Shown piece by piece: positions 8,462 through 16,612 of a DNA stretch of 38,786 bases. The notes below the pieces were generated by a model. That model had not been told where the DNA came from and ran no database searches. It worked only from the letters and a program-made list of their open reading frames with translations. The translations under genes were made by a program, and so were the position numbers. This DNA comes from Flavobacteriales bacterium (GTDB taxonomy: Bacteria; Bacteroidota; Bacteroidia; Flavobacteriales_D; Crocinitomicaceae). The stretch spans positions 1 through 38,786 of the forward strand of contig JADFAL010000113.1 in the NCBI GenBank assembly GCA_015665275.1. Reading direction: 5' to 3'. The stretch's first letter is position 1, and each line of letters opens with the position of its first letter.

Positions 8462-9133
8462 TTACCATTCAATAGACTTCAGGCCTTGCTGTTCGAGATA
8501 TGCGTTGCATTGGGAGAAGTGTTTCGACCCGAAAAAACCTCGGTAGGCCGATAGTGGTGAAGGATGTGGAGCGCGTAACACCAGATTCTTTTGGGAATTA
8601 ACATTTTCAGCCTTGCGTTGTGCCTTACTTCCCCAAAGTAAATAGACAACACCTGTTTTCTTTTCATTCAATGTTTGAATCACTGCATCTGTGAATGATT
8701 CCCAGCCTTTTCCAGCATGACTTTCGGGCTGACCTTCACGAACCGTTAGCGAAGCATTGAGGAGGAATACGCCTTGTTCCGCCCATCGGTTCAAATCGCC
8801 ACTCTCAGGAATTTCGATTCCCAAATCTTCCTTCAGCTCTTTGTAGATATTATTCAGACTTTTCGGCAAGGGACGTACATCTGGCTCACACGAGAAACAC
8901 AATCCATGAGCATGACCTTTGGTAGGATACGGATCTTGGCCTAAGATTACCACTTTGACTTTGTCCATTGGACTCGCGTCAAAGGCTCGGAAGATCTGAT
9001 TTCCCTTTGGGAAAATACTTTCAGGATACCTCTGATATTCAGACTTCACAAATGAAGCTAGACTTTCAAAATAGGGCTTTGAGAACTCATTTTCCAGCGC
9101 TTTTTTCCAACTCGGCTCAATCGTTACCTGCAT
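8462..9133 (-). CDS. ung: Uracil-DNA glycosylase (family 1)
   Basis: The 223-aa product has the full set of family 1 UDG motifs: VVILGQDPYPTKGHAHGLCFS with the catalytic Asp, a LLNASLTVREG motif, and HPSPLSAYRGFFGSKHFSQCN with the DNA-intercalating loop and catalytic His. It excises uracil from DNA in base-excision repair. The frame is open 240 bp further upstream, but homology begins at MQVTIEPSWKKAL, so ATG 9133 is the start. TACCTTCG, one mismatch from the -7 consensus, lies five bases before it. The gene is divergent from a lipoprotein gene with a 46-bp shared spacer. Confidence 0.97.
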   Translation of the reverse strand: MQVTIEPSWKKALENEFSKPYFESLASFVKSEYQRYPESIFPKGNQIFRAFDASPMDKVKVVILGQDPYPTKGHAHGLCFSCEPDVRPLPKSLNNIYKELKEDLGIEIPESGDLNRWAEQGVFLLNASLTVREGQPESHAGKGWESFTDAVIQTLNEKKTGVVYLLWGSKAQRKAENVNSQKNLVLRAPHPSPLSAYRGFFGSKHFSQCNAYLEQQGLKSIEW

Positions 9134-9166
9134 AAAAACGAAGGTAACACAATTCACACAAAGCAC

Positions 9167-9174
9167 TATCTTTG
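9167..9174 (+). promoter_or_regulatory. Promoter -7 box (TATCTTTG) of lipoprotein gene
   Basis: This is an exact TAnnTTTG match ending five bases before ATG 9180, implying an mRNA with almost no 5' leader. No good -33 element is visible. Confidence 0.55.
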
Positions 9175-9179
9175 GTTTT

Positions 9180-9950
9180 ATGAAGTATTGGTTGATAGTA
9201 ACGGGATTGATTTTTTTAACAGCTTGCGTTGATAAAGAAAGTGAAACGCCTACCGAGAAACCTAAGGCTGGCGGGGAAATTGAAGCAAATGATTTGGAAA
9301 CGAAGGTAGCTTTGAAGATCAAAAGCCAATTGAATATCACGGCAGCCGACAAATTCGATTCTACTTGGTACAAACAAGATTTGAATGGTGATGGTCAGGA
9401 TGACTACCTCATTACAGTAAATCAATTGGACCGTGCACTCAATGAAGCACTGGCAAAAGACAAAGTCGAGAAAATGCAAGAAGTTGGGTACATGGGATAT
9501 TACAATCACTTCTTTTTTGTCGACGGCGCTTCGGAGGAGGTATCGGATGGCATTGTCGTACCCTCTTCTCCCATGTTCAAGCTAGTTCTCGCCTTCGATA
9601 AAATTCTTGGAACAGATCAAACAGACTTCTATGTCGATTATCGCGTTCGGAACATGCAGCGTCGAAAATTCTACACGATTCAACAGGCGCAACCTAGAGA
9701 AGTTTGTCAAGCCGTAATTTTTGACCGTTTTGGAACAGAAAACACGGTTGCTTATGATGTTCGTATTGAAAAAGGGACGATGAATGATTTCAATGATATA
9801 GTGGAATACGAAGCTCAGTTGGAAGAGATGATTGTTCCGAATCTAGACTCGACTTATTATTATTCACCTACAATTATTCCATCTGACAAAGAGTTTCGTC
9901 GTTGGCATTACTCACCAAATGCACGGAAATATTATACGATTCCGAAGTAG
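9180..9950 (+). CDS. Hypothetical lipoprotein
   Basis: The 256-aa product starts MKYWLIVTGLIFLTAC, a lipoprotein signal with lipobox LTAC (Cys16), followed by a charged linker rich in Glu, Lys and Pro. Around residue 68 it has WYKQDLNGDGQDDYLITV, a DxNxDGxxD calcium-loop-like motif as in FG-GAP/VCBS repeats. The rest is unfamiliar, rich in Tyr, Asp and Arg. It is probably on the outer-membrane periplasmic face or the cell surface. It is divergent from ung and monocistronic. I do not recognise a family. Confidence 0.75.
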   Translation: MKYWLIVTGLIFLTACVDKESETPTEKPKAGGEIEANDLETKVALKIKSQLNITAADKFDSTWYKQDLNGDGQDDYLITVNQLDRALNEALAKDKVEKMQEVGYMGYYNHFFFVDGASEEVSDGIVVPSSPMFKLVLAFDKILGTDQTDFYVDYRVRNMQRRKFYTIQQAQPREVCQAVIFDRFGTENTVAYDVRIEKGTMNDFNDIVEYEAQLEEMIVPNLDSTYYYSPTIIPSDKEFRRWHYSPNARKYYTIPK

Positions 9951-9954
9951 TTCT

Positions 9955-9986
9955 GAGTTGATGGTGGCGGAAAGTTAAAAGCGGAA
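9955..9986 (+). repeat. Degenerate heptamer repeat after the lipoprotein gene
   Basis: Three in-phase 7-nt units, GGCGGAA, AGTTAAA and AGCGGAA (9966-9986), follow a GAGTTGA word. This is the most decayed of the four GGTGGAA-type arrays. Confidence 0.55.
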
Positions 9987-10066
9987 GTACCATACTAATT
10001 AACCGAAATTAAAGGTCTTCGAGCTGCGACGCACTGAGCTTGCCAAAGTCTTGGAAAAAGACCCCT

Positions 10067-12475
10067 CTAGAAAGTTACTTTCACCGAGCCGATAAATGAT
10101 CTTCCTGCGGCTGAGATGCCCGATCCAAAAGTTCTATACAATTGATTGGTAATGTTTTCTAAACCGAGCGTCATTGAAAGGTGCTTATTGAAGAAGTAGG
10201 AAGCTTTTGCATTGAAGGTATTCCAAGACGGTGTAAATACTCTTCCTTGTTCGTCTACGGCGTAAATAAGCTCATTTCTCTCTGTAAGCGGGAATCGTTC
10301 GTGACTCACTTCTCCATTGTACACCCAATAGAATTCAGCTCGTAATTGACGCGTTTTGTATCGAAGCGAAACTCTTCCAAATGTTGGAGCCACCTGCGAT
10401 TTTGGAAAATACACTGCGCTATCCTCAATAAAGGTAAATCCTCTTTGGAAACTGAGTGTGGAAGCGAAAGTCAATCCTTTTACGATTGCCCACTCAAGTC
10501 CTACTTGCGTTCCATACGTATATCCATGACTTTCATTTTGGATGGCCAAAACCTGACTGGGCACTCCTTCATAAACGATGGAATCTTGTCCGTTAAACTC
10601 AAACGCCTCACGCACCATCGCATTTTGCAAATACGTTCCATACACGGCAAAGTCTAATTTTACTCTTGCACCAAATACTTTAACAAGCCCCGTTTCACCT
10701 GAAAATACATGTTCTGCAGTTAAATTAGGATTTGGAACCACAACGGTTCCCGGTTCAGAATCGAAGACTTTTCCAAGATCATCAATATTCGGTGCACGGA
10801 ATCCTGTGGATGCATTGAAATACCATTTTGTTTTTACCGACGGACGATAGACAATCCCCACTCCCCCACTCGGAGCCACTTTCATCAAACTCATTTCCGT
10901 TACCGGATAGGCAAACAAGGTGGTATCAAATTTTGCATTGGCGCCAAACATCGCCAATCGGACACCTGCATTCGCAATCCAATTTTCGTTTAAGTGGTGT
11001 TTGATATTCGCATAAACACCGTGGGTTTGCCATAAGGAACCATTCGGGTAGCGCGGATTTATTGTCACACGTGAATTATCATCAAAATCGCGGTATGCAT
11101 TGGACCCAACACTATTTACAACGCTTTCCAATCCGTAGAAGAAATCAGTACTTTCGCCCAATTCCTTTTCCAAATCCCAATTGAATGAATAAGCATCCAC
11201 GCGTTCCAACTGCCTTCGAATGTTGTCGCTTCCCATCCTACGATCGTTGCGACTTTCTTTCCACATTTGATAGGCTCCAACAATACGCATATTGTCATAC
11301 ATCCGATGCTTGATTGAACTCTTGAATGCTAGGCGGTGCATCATCCATTCTTGCGGTCCGTAGTACCATTCTTCAAAATCCAATTCACCATCCTCATTTG
11401 CATCTTCAATCAAGCGATCGTAACGAGGTACATCTTGAAAATTCGTTGAATACAAGAAACCATATTCCCAATCTACGCTATCCTTTGGACGGAAACTGAA
11501 TTTTTGTAATGCATTGAACTGATCGTATCCAGAACTAATTTGTTGACGCGGATTTGGGTTAATTAGGGTTTGATCTCCCATTTGATACGTTGGGCGAAGA
11601 AATGCGCTATCTCCATTTGCCCCAGCCGTTAAATCACCAAACATCGAATAAGTGACTGCTGTAGCAGCCGCAAAGCGACTATTTCCGTAAGAAAAATCAG
11701 CATGCCCGGTAATTTCGTTACTGCCTGAATTAAATCTGGAGAACACATTGGTCTGAACGAACTCTCGAGTGGAGTCAGGCGCATAAATAGCCTTTTTAGT
11801 ATCGAACTCCATGACACCTCCAATAGCATCACTTCCGAACATCACAGATCCCGGACCAAAGAGTACTTCAACATCGCTTAACGAAAGCGGGTCGATCACA
11901 ATAACATTCTGAAGATTTCCTGATCGAAAAATGGCATTATTCATTCGAACACCGTCTACAACGAGCATTACGCGGTTTGTCCCATATCCACGTAATTGCG
12001 GTGAACCTCCACCCATCTGACTTTTTTGCACGTACACATATCCACTAGAGGCTAATAAATCGGCAGTGGTTTGCGGATTTTCTAAGGTCACGTTCTTCAC
12101 ATCAATTGGCGTCACACGATTGGGGATCTCATGGGCGTCATACTCCCAACGATATGCCGAGACTTCAATGCCTTCTACATTCAATTGAACTTCTTCCAAT
12201 TCTACCGTTACGATATTCCGAAGATCGAGATACGCATATTCCGCAACCACATAGTTCGGATAGATGATTTGAATGGTATCACAATCCTTAAAAGATTCGA
12301 GGTGGAAGCGACCTTCTGAGTTCGCAATTAATCGTTGATCCGATGATTTGCACAATACTTTTACTCCTGGAATCCGTTTTTGCGTCAATCGATCTACAAC
12401 TGTAACCTCTTGACTATGAGACCAGCCTGTAAAAAGCAAAAGGAGAATAAATAATATGAAGTGTTTCAAAAGCAC
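10067..12475 (-). CDS. TonB-dependent outer-membrane receptor
   Basis: The 802-aa product has a signal peptide ending GWSHSQ. A carboxypeptidase-regulatory-like N-domain (about 24-100: VVDRLTQKRIPGVKV, NSEGRF) is followed by a plug domain (about 110-225) with LRGYGTNRVMLVVDGVRMN and LFGPGSVMFGSDAIGGVMEF, then a long beta-barrel ending in VKVTF. The plug wording resembles haemoglobin/haem-type receptors, but the ligand cannot be read from sequence. It imports a ligand across the outer membrane using TonB energy. No ATG fits the signal peptide. GTG at 12475 or TTG at 12469 (reading MKHFILF) must start it. It is divergent from an esterase gene. Confidence 0.92.
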   Translation of the reverse strand: MLLKHFILFILLLLFTGWSHSQEVTVVDRLTQKRIPGVKVLCKSSDQRLIANSEGRFHLESFKDCDTIQIIYPNYVVAEYAYLDLRNIVTVELEEVQLNVEGIEVSAYRWEYDAHEIPNRVTPIDVKNVTLENPQTTADLLASSGYVYVQKSQMGGGSPQLRGYGTNRVMLVVDGVRMNNAIFRSGNLQNVIVIDPLSLSDVEVLFGPGSVMFGSDAIGGVMEFDTKKAIYAPDSTREFVQTNVFSRFNSGSNEITGHADFSYGNSRFAAATAVTYSMFGDLTAGANGDSAFLRPTYQMGDQTLINPNPRQQISSGYDQFNALQKFSFRPKDSVDWEYGFLYSTNFQDVPRYDRLIEDANEDGELDFEEWYYGPQEWMMHRLAFKSSIKHRMYDNMRIVGAYQMWKESRNDRRMGSDNIRRQLERVDAYSFNWDLEKELGESTDFFYGLESVVNSVGSNAYRDFDDNSRVTINPRYPNGSLWQTHGVYANIKHHLNENWIANAGVRLAMFGANAKFDTTLFAYPVTEMSLMKVAPSGGVGIVYRPSVKTKWYFNASTGFRAPNIDDLGKVFDSEPGTVVVPNPNLTAEHVFSGETGLVKVFGARVKLDFAVYGTYLQNAMVREAFEFNGQDSIVYEGVPSQVLAIQNESHGYTYGTQVGLEWAIVKGLTFASTLSFQRGFTFIEDSAVYFPKSQVAPTFGRVSLRYKTRQLRAEFYWVYNGEVSHERFPLTERNELIYAVDEQGRVFTPSWNTFNAKASYFFNKHLSMTLGLENITNQLYRTFGSGISAAGRSFIGSVKVTF

Positions 12476-12531
12476 GTACTAAGTCCGATTTCCGAGCATT
12501 TACAGCAATAATCGCGCCGAAAAATAAGCAT

Positions 12532-12539
12532 TATCTTTG
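12532..12539 (+). promoter_or_regulatory. Promoter -7 box (TATCTTTG) of esterase gene
   Basis: This is an exact TAnnTTTG match whose final G is six bases before ATG 12546. An in-frame TTG inside the box (12537) could be misread as a start codon. Confidence 0.55.
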
Positions 12540-12545
12540 TCGCTC

Positions 12546-13190
12546 ATGGAACAAAAATTGACCTCCGCGAAGACTTTTCGCTATGAAATTTCCTCCCCTT
12601 CTCAGGAATTTGATACTGTTTTGTACGTCTTGCACGGATACGGTCAGCAAGCCCAATACTTCATCCGAAAATTTCGTCCGTTGTTCGATAAAATGCTTGT
12701 TGTTGCCCCGGAAGGAATGCATCGTTTCTATCTTCAAGGATCGAGTGGCCGGGTGGGAGCATCATGGATGACCAAAGAAGCAAGGGAAGATGATATTTCA
12801 GATAACATTCATTGGTTGAATGAATTGGACGCGCACATCTCAAGTGAATTTAAACCAAAACGAAAGTTGATTCTTGGTTTTTCTCAAGGTGGAGCCACGG
12901 CAGCGAGATGGTATCATAAAGATACCGTTCAGTTTGACGCGATGATCTTATGGGCCTGTGTATTCCCGCCCGACTTGCATCCAGAAGAAGAAATCAAACA
13001 AGCCAATAATCAGCACTTTGCCATAGGTACTGAAGATGAATTTTATGATGCTGAGGCACAGGAGACGTTGGTTAAATTTTACTTAAAAAAGGAATTCGTT
13101 ACCCATCAATTTGAGGGAAAACACGATATTCACGCGATTACGTTGGATGGAATTCTAAATGAAATTAATGAAGGAGTGCCCAATGCATAG
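12546..13190 (+). CDS. Alpha/beta-hydrolase, phospholipase/carboxylesterase type
   Basis: The 214-aa product has the classic order of an esterase fold: LYVLHGYGQQ (oxyanion region), VVAPEGMHRFY, nucleophile elbow GFSQGG (Ser in GxSxG), GTEDEFYD (catalytic Asp region) and GKHDIH (catalytic His near the C-terminus). The small size fits the cytosolic phospholipase/carboxylesterase family, which cleaves short acyl esters. There is no signal peptide. ATG 12546 is preferred to the TTG at 12537, which overlaps a promoter box. A LolA-like gene follows 42 bp downstream. Confidence 0.88.
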   Translation: MEQKLTSAKTFRYEISSPSQEFDTVLYVLHGYGQQAQYFIRKFRPLFDKMLVVAPEGMHRFYLQGSSGRVGASWMTKEAREDDISDNIHWLNELDAHISSEFKPKRKLILGFSQGGATAARWYHKDTVQFDAMILWACVFPPDLHPEEEIKQANNQHFAIGTEDEFYDAEAQETLVKFYLKKEFVTHQFEGKHDIHAITLDGILNEINEGVPNA

Positions 13191-13232
13191 TTTGGCACAA
13201 TTTTAGATATTTGCATCAGAAATTATAATGAA

Positions 13233-13868
13233 ATGAAATTATTACTTGCATTATTTACTCTAGTCTCATTTGCTTCGTTCGGTCAGGACGCAAAGTCACA
13301 AGCCATTCTTGATGAGCTATCGAAAAAAATGAAAACGCATAAATCCTCTTATGTAGAGTTTAGCGTCAACATTAAGAACTCTTCTACAGGAACGGATGAG
13401 AATGAAACCGGAAAAGGATGGGTTAAAGGCGAGAAATACTACGGTTCTTTCGGCGATAACACCATTATCTCAAACGGCACGAAGACTTGGACTGTGATTA
13501 AAGAAGAGAAGACAGTTTACATCACGGATGCTGATGAGGATGATGACGAAATGTTGAATCCGAAAAAGTTGATGACACTTTGGGAGAGTGGTTTCAAAAA
13601 CAAATACGGAAAAGAAACGACCATTGGCTCTGAGAAGGTTGACATGATTTACTTGTACCCGAAAAATGCAAGTTCTGTTGATTATCATACCATTGTGATT
13701 TACATTTCTAAAACAAGTAAGGAACTTAAAAAGGTAATCGTTAAAATGAAAGACGGAACGCGCATGACATACAAGTTAACGAAGTACACTGCGAATCCTA
13801 CCGTTTCAGATTCCAAGTTTGTTTACAACAAATCAAAATTTCCAGGATATACAGAGATTAGCGACTAA
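13233..13868 (+). CDS. LolA-like periplasmic lipoprotein carrier
   Basis: The 211-aa product has signal peptide MKLLLALFTLVSFASFGQ. The mature part follows the Bacteroidota LolA-like pattern: an initial helix (AKSQAILDELSKKMKTH), a YVEFSVNI strand, GKGWVKGEKYYGSF and SNGTKTWTVIKEEKTVYIT strands forming a half-barrel, then LYPKNASSVDYHTIVIYI. The family carries lipoproteins across the periplasm, and a single-gene match by pattern cannot exclude a paralogue with another lipid ligand. GATATTTG, near the -7 consensus, lies 20 bp before the ATG. A strong terminator follows. Confidence 0.82.
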   Translation: MKLLLALFTLVSFASFGQDAKSQAILDELSKKMKTHKSSYVEFSVNIKNSSTGTDENETGKGWVKGEKYYGSFGDNTIISNGTKTWTVIKEEKTVYITDADEDDDEMLNPKKLMTLWESGFKNKYGKETTIGSEKVDMIYLYPKNASSVDYHTIVIYISKTSKELKKVIVKMKDGTRMTYKLTKYTANPTVSDSKFVYNKSKFPGYTEISD

Positions 13869-13889
13869 GTCGTTGTATTTATGATAACG

Positions 13890-13927
13890 AGTCCCGATAG
13901 ACCAATGGTTTGTCGGGACTTTTTTTT
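13890..13927 (+). terminator. Rho-independent terminator of the LolA-like gene
   Basis: AGTCCCGA pairs with TCGGGACT. The stem continues through six more pairs including wobbles to an AAT loop, and eight T follow. Confidence 0.92.
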
Positions 13928-14058
13928 GTCTAAAACCTTTGTTTAATAAGGGATACCCGCAATTTATTTCAGGTAATTGTTGCAAAAAAACGCGTACTTA
14001 TTCTAGTGTGTGTTTCCAGTGATTGCCTAATTTCGAAATACACCACTATTCACTGATA

Positions 14059-14286
14059 ATGACAGAACTAGAAATCAATTCGGATCAAAATCCGCTGGGG
14101 GTAGATATCGAAAAAGTAGCGAAGTACTATGGCAATCGTCGCACAGTAGTACGGGCATTCCTAACGGATAAAAGCAGAACTCCTGAAGTAATTACGCAAA
14201 GCCAACTGAATGTGTTCGAGTTGATCGAATTACAATTGGGTTATCCTATTCCTACGAAGATTCGTAAGATCGTTAAAAATATGTGA
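14059..14286 (+). CDS. Small hypothetical protein (75 aa)
   Basis: ATG 14059 (MTELEINSDQ) is preferred to a TTG at 14023. The protein is helical and basic toward its C-terminus: VDIEKVAKYYGNRRTVVRAF, then ELIELQLGYPIPTKIRKIVK. The first segment looks like a possible helix-turn-helix, but I do not recognise a family. TAATTTCG, one mismatch from the -7 consensus, is 24 bp upstream. The stop lies 4 bp from the stop of the convergent E1 gene. Coding character (regular codons, no stops, start context) supports a real gene. Confidence 0.65.
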   Translation: MTELEINSDQNPLGVDIEKVAKYYGNRRTVVRAFLTDKSRTPEVITQSQLNVFELIELQLGYPIPTKIRKIVKNM

Positions 14287-14290
14287 CCCC

Positions 14291-16291
14291 TTAATAGTTG
14301 ATAATCGCGTCAACAGCCTTGTCCAATCGATCCTTTGGTAAGAATTGCTGCTCCAAATCAGCGGCAAATGGAACAGGTGTATCCAACGATGCAACACGTT
14401 TTACGGGCGCATCCAAAGACTCAAAACAATTCTCAGAAATCAACGCGACAATTTCTCCACCAATTCCTCCAGTCATACAATCTTCGTGCAGTACAATGGC
14501 CTTACCGGTTTTTCGAACGGCTGTGTAAATCGCTTCTGTATCCAATGGTGATAAAGTTCTCAAATCAAGCACTTCGATACTTTGATCGGAATGATTGTCA
14601 GCATATTCATTCGCCCAGTGCACTCCTAAACCATACGTAACAATGGTCAAATCAGATCCTTCTCGCGTTGTTTTCGCTTTTCCGATTTCCACTGTGTAAT
14701 AATCGTCTGGAATCTCTTCACGAATGCTACGGTACAAGAATTTATGCTCAAAAACCATTACCGGATTCGGATCTTCAATGGCCGCAGCTAACAATCCTTT
14801 CGCTTCGTATGGTGTAGATGGGAAAACAATTTTCAATCCTGGGGTGTGAAAGAACCAAGCTTCATTGCTTTGAGAATGGAATGGTCCTGCCGCTGCTCCG
14901 GCACCAGTAGGCATGCGTACCACAACATCAGCATTCTGCCCCCATCGATAGTGAATTTTTGCAAGATTATTGACAATTTGGTTGAATCCGCAGGTTACGA
15001 AATCAGCGAACTGCATTTCTACCACCGCCTTCATTCCCGCAATAGACAGTCCTAGTCCCGCGCCTACAATGGCAGATTCACAAATAGGCGTATTTCGAAC
15101 ACGTTCCTTTCCAAATTGATCTACAAATCCTTCCGTGATTTTGAAAACGCCTCCGTATTCGGCAATATCCTGCCCCATGATTACAAGATCATCGTGGCGT
15201 TCCATCGCTTGACGCAAACCATCCTGAATTGCATCTACAAAACGTTTCTCTGTCTTATTTCCCGTCGCTTCAATTTCAACAGGAACATACGGAGCGTAAA
15301 TATCTTCTAACTCAGATTCCAGGTTTGGCTCAATCGTCTCTTCGGCGAAAGCCACTTCCAACCCATCTTGAATTTCTTTCTTAATTTCTTTCGCCACTTC
15401 CGCTTCCAATGCATCCGAAAGCAAGCCTTCACTTTTCAAATATGCCGTATACGCATCAATCGGATCATATGCCTTCCAATCGTCTTGCAATCCTTCAGGA
15501 TAGTATTTCGTACCAGAGGCCTCTTCATGCCCACGCATTCGAAAGGTCATCAATTCCAACAAAACTGGCTTTGGATCTTTACGCATCTCCTCGGTTAACT
15601 CACGCATTACCGTGATTACTTCTAGGATGTTATTTCCATTCACCTGAACAGCTTTCATTCCATATCCGATTCCCTTGTCGATAAAGTTTTCACAGTTGAA
15701 CTGCTCTCGAGAAGGTGTCGACAATCCCCATTGATTGTTCTCAATTCCGAAAATCACGGGCAAATCCCAAACGGAGGCTACGTTCAACGCTTCATGAAAA
15801 TCTCCTTCACTCGCCCCACCGTCTCCAGTAAACACCAAAGTTGCCTTTTTCTGATCACGTAACTTTGAAGCAAGACCTACTCCACCTGCCAACGCCAATT
15901 GCGGCCCTAGGTGAGAAATCATACCAACAATATTATAATCTTGCGTTCCGAAGTGGAATGAGCGATCACGTCCTTTGGTAAAACCTGACATTTTCCCTTG
16001 AAATTGAGCAAACAATCGATTCAATGGAATTTCGCGCGTTACAAAAACACCGAGGTTTCTGTGCATTGGAAAGATGTATTCTTCCTTGTACATTGCATAC
16101 GTAGTTCCTACTGAAATTGCTTCCTGTCCCCAACCGGAGAACCATTTGGAAATCTTTCCCTGTCGCAACAAAATCATCATCTTTTCTTCGATGAGGCGCG
16201 GTTTCATTAACTTCTTATATATGTCAATGAGTTCGTCATCACTAAATCCGGTTCGATTGTATTCGATTGCTCTTTTGTCAAGAACTGCCAT
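14291..16291 (-). CDS. 2-oxoacid (branched-chain-type) dehydrogenase E1, fused alpha/beta subunits
   Basis: The 666-aa product fuses both E1 subunits. The alpha part (1-330) has HFGTQDYNIVGMISHLG and the thiamine-diphosphate motif GDGGASEGDFHEALNVAS..NNQWG at 156-187. The beta part (about 345-666) has MGQDIAEYGGVFKITEG, VGAGLGLSIAGMKAVVEMQF, RMPTGAGAAAGPFHSQSNEA and the C-terminal EDCMTGGIGGEI. It catalyses ThDP-dependent decarboxylation of a 2-oxoacid and reductive acylation of E2 lipoyl. The substrate is probably branched-chain 2-oxoacids, feeding iso-fatty-acid synthesis. Fused E1 is usual in Bacteroidota. E2 and E3 are not nearby. The TAGCTTTG box is 16 bp upstream. Confidence 0.93.
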   Translation of the reverse strand: MAVLDKRAIEYNRTGFSDDELIDIYKKLMKPRLIEEKMMILLRQGKISKWFSGWGQEAISVGTTYAMYKEEYIFPMHRNLGVFVTREIPLNRLFAQFQGKMSGFTKGRDRSFHFGTQDYNIVGMISHLGPQLALAGGVGLASKLRDQKKATLVFTGDGGASEGDFHEALNVASVWDLPVIFGIENNQWGLSTPSREQFNCENFIDKGIGYGMKAVQVNGNNILEVITVMRELTEEMRKDPKPVLLELMTFRMRGHEEASGTKYYPEGLQDDWKAYDPIDAYTAYLKSEGLLSDALEAEVAKEIKKEIQDGLEVAFAEETIEPNLESELEDIYAPYVPVEIEATGNKTEKRFVDAIQDGLRQAMERHDDLVIMGQDIAEYGGVFKITEGFVDQFGKERVRNTPICESAIVGAGLGLSIAGMKAVVEMQFADFVTCGFNQIVNNLAKIHYRWGQNADVVVRMPTGAGAAAGPFHSQSNEAWFFHTPGLKIVFPSTPYEAKGLLAAAIEDPNPVMVFEHKFLYRSIREEIPDDYYTVEIGKAKTTREGSDLTIVTYGLGVHWANEYADNHSDQSIEVLDLRTLSPLDTEAIYTAVRKTGKAIVLHEDCMTGGIGGEIVALISENCFESLDAPVKRVASLDTPVPFAADLEQQFLPKDRLDKAVDAIINY

Positions 16292-16307
16292 AAGTCCGTG
16301 TTTTTAG

Positions 16308-16315
16308 CAAAGCTA
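16308..16315 (-). promoter_or_regulatory. E1 gene promoter -7 box (TAGCTTTG)
   Basis: This is an exact TAnnTTTG match on the minus strand, 16 bp before ATG 16291, giving a leader of about ten bases. No clear -33 element. Confidence 0.55.
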
Positions 16316-16557
16316 ACAAAAGAGGTTGTATGTTGTGAAGATTTTAAAATTGATCTTCCCATTAAGGAAAATTTACTGTGCATAGCAATCCAATAGTAAA
16401 AAACTACACTTCCCTCGTTCACCGCCGTTGCAGAATCTCATAGCCTATGGGAGGTTGAGCCATACTTTTGCGGACAGCATCAATATTCAATAGATATTGT
16501 ATTTCATACATTAAGTTGCCTAGAATTTTCATTTTACCTCGAATATGTTTCCTGTAA

Positions 16558-16590
16558 TTGTGTAAAAACAATCAATACAACCTATATTTG
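16558..16590 (+). promoter_or_regulatory. Promoter of the 16613 T9SS gene (TTG-N22-TATATTTG)
   Basis: TTG at 16558-16560 and TATATTTG at 16583-16590 fit the Bacteroidota -33/-7 pattern with a slightly long 22-bp spacer. The leader to ATG 16613 would be about 16 bases. Confidence 0.65.
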
Positions 16591-16612
16591 GCCAAAATCT
16601 AAACGAATTCAT

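Larger units (their letters stand above)
16292..16612. other. Divergent intergenic region between E1 and a T9SS gene
   Basis: This 321-bp spacer holds the E1 promoter box on the minus strand near its left end and the T9SS-gene promoter on the plus strand near its right end. In the middle I see only a weak inverted repeat (CAATAT 16481-16486 with ATATTG 16494-16499) and no gene. Confidence 0.6.

Noticed and set aside
9134-9373. An N-terminal extension of ung, 80 codons long
   Set aside because: The homology to UDG begins at ATG 9133. The extension is not family-like and would overlap the divergent lipoprotein gene start and promoter.
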